The translations under genes and the position numbers were made by a program. The notes beneath the pieces are model-generated. The model was not told the origin of the DNA. It worked only from the letters and a program-made list of their open reading frames with translations, and made no database searches. A DNA stretch of 64,000 bases from Asaia bogorensis NBRC 16594 (GTDB lineage: Bacteria; Pseudomonadota; Alphaproteobacteria; Acetobacterales; Acetobacteraceae), in assembly GCF_001547995.1 (NCBI RefSeq), contig NZ_AP014690.1, forward strand, positions 981,001 to 1,045,000. Reading direction: 5' to 3'. The first letter of the stretch is position 1. Every line of letters starts with the position of its first letter. Of this stretch, positions 62,634-64,000 are shown piece after piece.

Positions 62634-64000
62634 TCAGGCTGCGGTGCTGCTGGTCATGGTCTCGAACTGACCAGCGAGAAGCATGGCCTTTGCCCGGGCT
62701 CGCGTCAGCTTGCCAGACGATGTCTGGGGCAGGGTATGTGGCGGCACGAGAATGACGTCTACATCAACGCCGTGCTGGCGACGGAAAAGGCCCATCGTCT
62801 CCTCGCGCAGGCGGGCACGGTCGTCGTCATTGGTCGCACGGCACTGCACGAGGGCCACTACGCGTTCGCCAGCTTCTTCTTCAACGGCAAACACGGCGAC
62901 ATCGCGTGACCGCAGGGAGGTGATTTCGTGCTCAGCAGACCACTCAAGGTCCTGCGGCCAGATGTTGCGACCATTGATGATGATCAGGTCCTTGGCGCGA
63001 CCTGTAATGACCACCTGCCCGTTGAGCATGTAGCCAAGGTCGCCCGTGTTGAGCCATCCCTTCTCATCAAGCACTTCGGCCGTCTCGGTATCGCGGCCAA
63101 AATAGCCGCGCATCAGGCTGGGGCCACGGACATAGACCATGCCAACGTGGCGTTCCTCCAGCAGGTCGCCCTTGGCATCGCGCACCTGAACATCGTGTTC
63201 TGGCAGGGCGACGCCACAAAGCACAAAAGTGCGAAGAGCATGAGAGGGATCGTTGGATGCCCGCGCCACGCCTTCGGTCTCCAGCGTGCGCAAATCAATC
63301 GTGTCGGTCGCGATGCCTGTGTTGAGGGGTGCGAAACTGATGGCGAGGGTAGCTTCAGCCATACCGTAGCTGGCAACAAAGGCGCGACCGTCAAAACCAT
63401 ATGCCGCAAAGCGTTCGGAAAAAGTCTCGAGGATATGATGGCGGATCATATCACCCCCGATGCCGGCGATACGCCAGCAGGAGAGATCGAGATCGCCGGA
63501 GACCGGACGACGCGCGCAAAGTTCATAGCCAAAGGATGGGCTGTAGGCGATCGTCCCGCGATTGCGGCTGATCAGATCGAGCCAGACATGCGGGCGACGG
63601 GCAAACTCACGCGTGGGCAGCAGATCGACAGTGAGCTGACATGTCATGGGGGTGAGAAAGAACCCGACGAGCCCCATGTCATGATAGAGCGGCAACCAGG
63701 ACACGCAGCGATCGCCCGTTTCGGTAACCTGCAAGCCGTCACGAGCGATTGCCCGGGCATTGGCCATCCCGGCTGACTGCGTCACAGCAACACCTATAGG
63801 AAAGCGCGTGCTGCCCGAAGAAAACTGGAGATAGGACAGGTCATTTGTATCAATGACCGGGAGCGGTTCGCTCGAAGCGGGTCGCTGCAGCAACTCGGCG
63901 GGAGACCCACCGAAGGCCAGATCGAGCCCTTCGATGATATCCTGCGTCCAGGAACCGATCAGTTCCGGCACTACAACGGCGCGTGCGCCAGAGGCGCTCA
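62634..64000 (-). CDS. acyl-AMP ligase / acyl-ACP synthetase, partial
   Basis: At least 455 residues; the 5-prime end lies beyond the window and the frame stays open to base 64000. ANL-family motifs: S-S-G-S-T-R-F-P-I-G (A3/P-loop), Y-G-M-A-E-A-T (A5), T-G-D-L-G-Y (A7) and R-x-K-D-L-I-I-I-N-G-R-N (A8). C-terminal T-S-S-G-K-L-T-R carries the catalytic Lys (A10). The pattern resembles fatty acyl-AMP ligases that load an ACP, consistent with the ACP gene 145 bp downstream. It would supply acyl-ACP for SPT or ceramide synthesis. Confidence 0.88.
   Translation of the reverse strand, partial: SASGARAVVVPELIGSWTQDIIEGLDLAFGGSPAELLQRPASSEPLPVIDTNDLSYLQFSSGSTRFPIGVAVTQSAGMANARAIARDGLQVTETGDRCVSWLPLYHDMGLVGFFLTPMTCQLTVDLLPTREFARRPHVWLDLISRNRGTIAYSPSFGYELCARRPVSGDLDLSCWRIAGIGGDMIRHHILETFSERFAAYGFDGRAFVASYGMAEATLAISFAPLNTGIATDTIDLRTLETEGVARASNDPSHALRTFVLCGVALPEHDVQVRDAKGDLLEERHVGMVYVRGPSLMRGYFGRDTETAEVLDEKGWLNTGDLGYMLNGQVVITGRAKDLIIINGRNIWPQDLEWSAEHEITSLRSRDVAVFAVEEEAGERVVALVQCRATNDDDRARLREETMGLFRRQHGVDVDVILVPPHTLPQTSSGKLTRARAKAMLLAGQFETMTSSTAA

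Noticed and set aside
62928..63776. 282-codon plus-strand frame in the acyl-AMP ligase
   Set aside because: Antisense to a gene with full ANL motifs; no family pattern of its own.
1..64000. Mobile elements, CRISPR, prophage, tRNA or rRNA genes
   Set aside because: No transposase or integrase motifs, no regularly spaced repeats, and no cloverleaf-like or rRNA-like stretch was noticed.

Overview
The window is one contiguous stretch of alphaproteobacterial chromosome, rich in G+C by eye and densely coding, with many 1-4 bp stop/start overlaps. Gene content points to an acetic acid bacterium (Acetobacteraceae): a membrane-bound PQQ glucose dehydrogenase, a cyanide-insensitive (CioAB-type) bd quinol oxidase with its small DUF2474 companion, and a serine palmitoyltransferase sphingolipid locus. 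The genus cannot be fixed from sequence reading alone; an Asaia/Gluconobacter-like strain is plausible. I saw no rRNA, tRNA, CRISPR array, insertion sequence, prophage or integration site.

Layout. 0-8 kb: end of a HAD hydrolase; DUF2474-cydB-cydA; a DUF2125 protein; then a minus-strand run of a membrane protein, ftsE, ftsX, a DUF218/YdcF protein and plsC. 8-14.5 kb: two coupled hybrid histidine kinases, hslV-hslU and sufE. 14.5-17.3 kb: a small Cys-repeat secreted protein and gcd, preceded by an FNR-like box. 17.6-23.1 kb: rpmI-rplT-pheS-pheT-lpxB. 23.3-24.5 kb: hisI and ygfZ. 24.7-30.2 kb: an Mla-type lipid transport operon whose cyclase-like sensor and ABC ATPase have both lost catalytic motifs. 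30.3-34.8 kb: an iron-uptake module (DUF3325, PepSY protein, DUF3649, TonB receptor). 35-45 kb: bioB, a desaturase-like di-iron protein, a Dabb protein, an M13 metallopeptidase, an HWE kinase, a betaine-binding-like protein, a methyltransferase and a secreted unknown. 45-50 kb: fabD, fabG, acpP, fabF, mltG. 50-53 kb: SYLF protein, inositol phosphatase, mmcB and a small membrane protein.

53-64 kb is the most interesting part, a sphingolipid locus. A minus-strand operon carries an acyl-AMP ligase (cut by the window end), a dedicated acyl carrier protein and serine palmitoyltransferase. Convergent to it lie a lipid kinase and a Tam41-like CTP:phosphatidate cytidylyltransferase homologue. A third, almost completely overlapping minus-strand operon encodes a metallophosphoesterase, LptF, LptG, a four-His-box fatty acid/sphingoid hydroxylase, a nucleotidyltransferase and a GT4 glycosyltransferase. 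Together they suggest ceramide made from serine and acyl-ACP, hydroxylated, phosphorylated, possibly activated as a CDP-lipid, given a head group and exported by an LptFG-type permease. Ceramide synthase and ketosphinganine reductase are not in the window.
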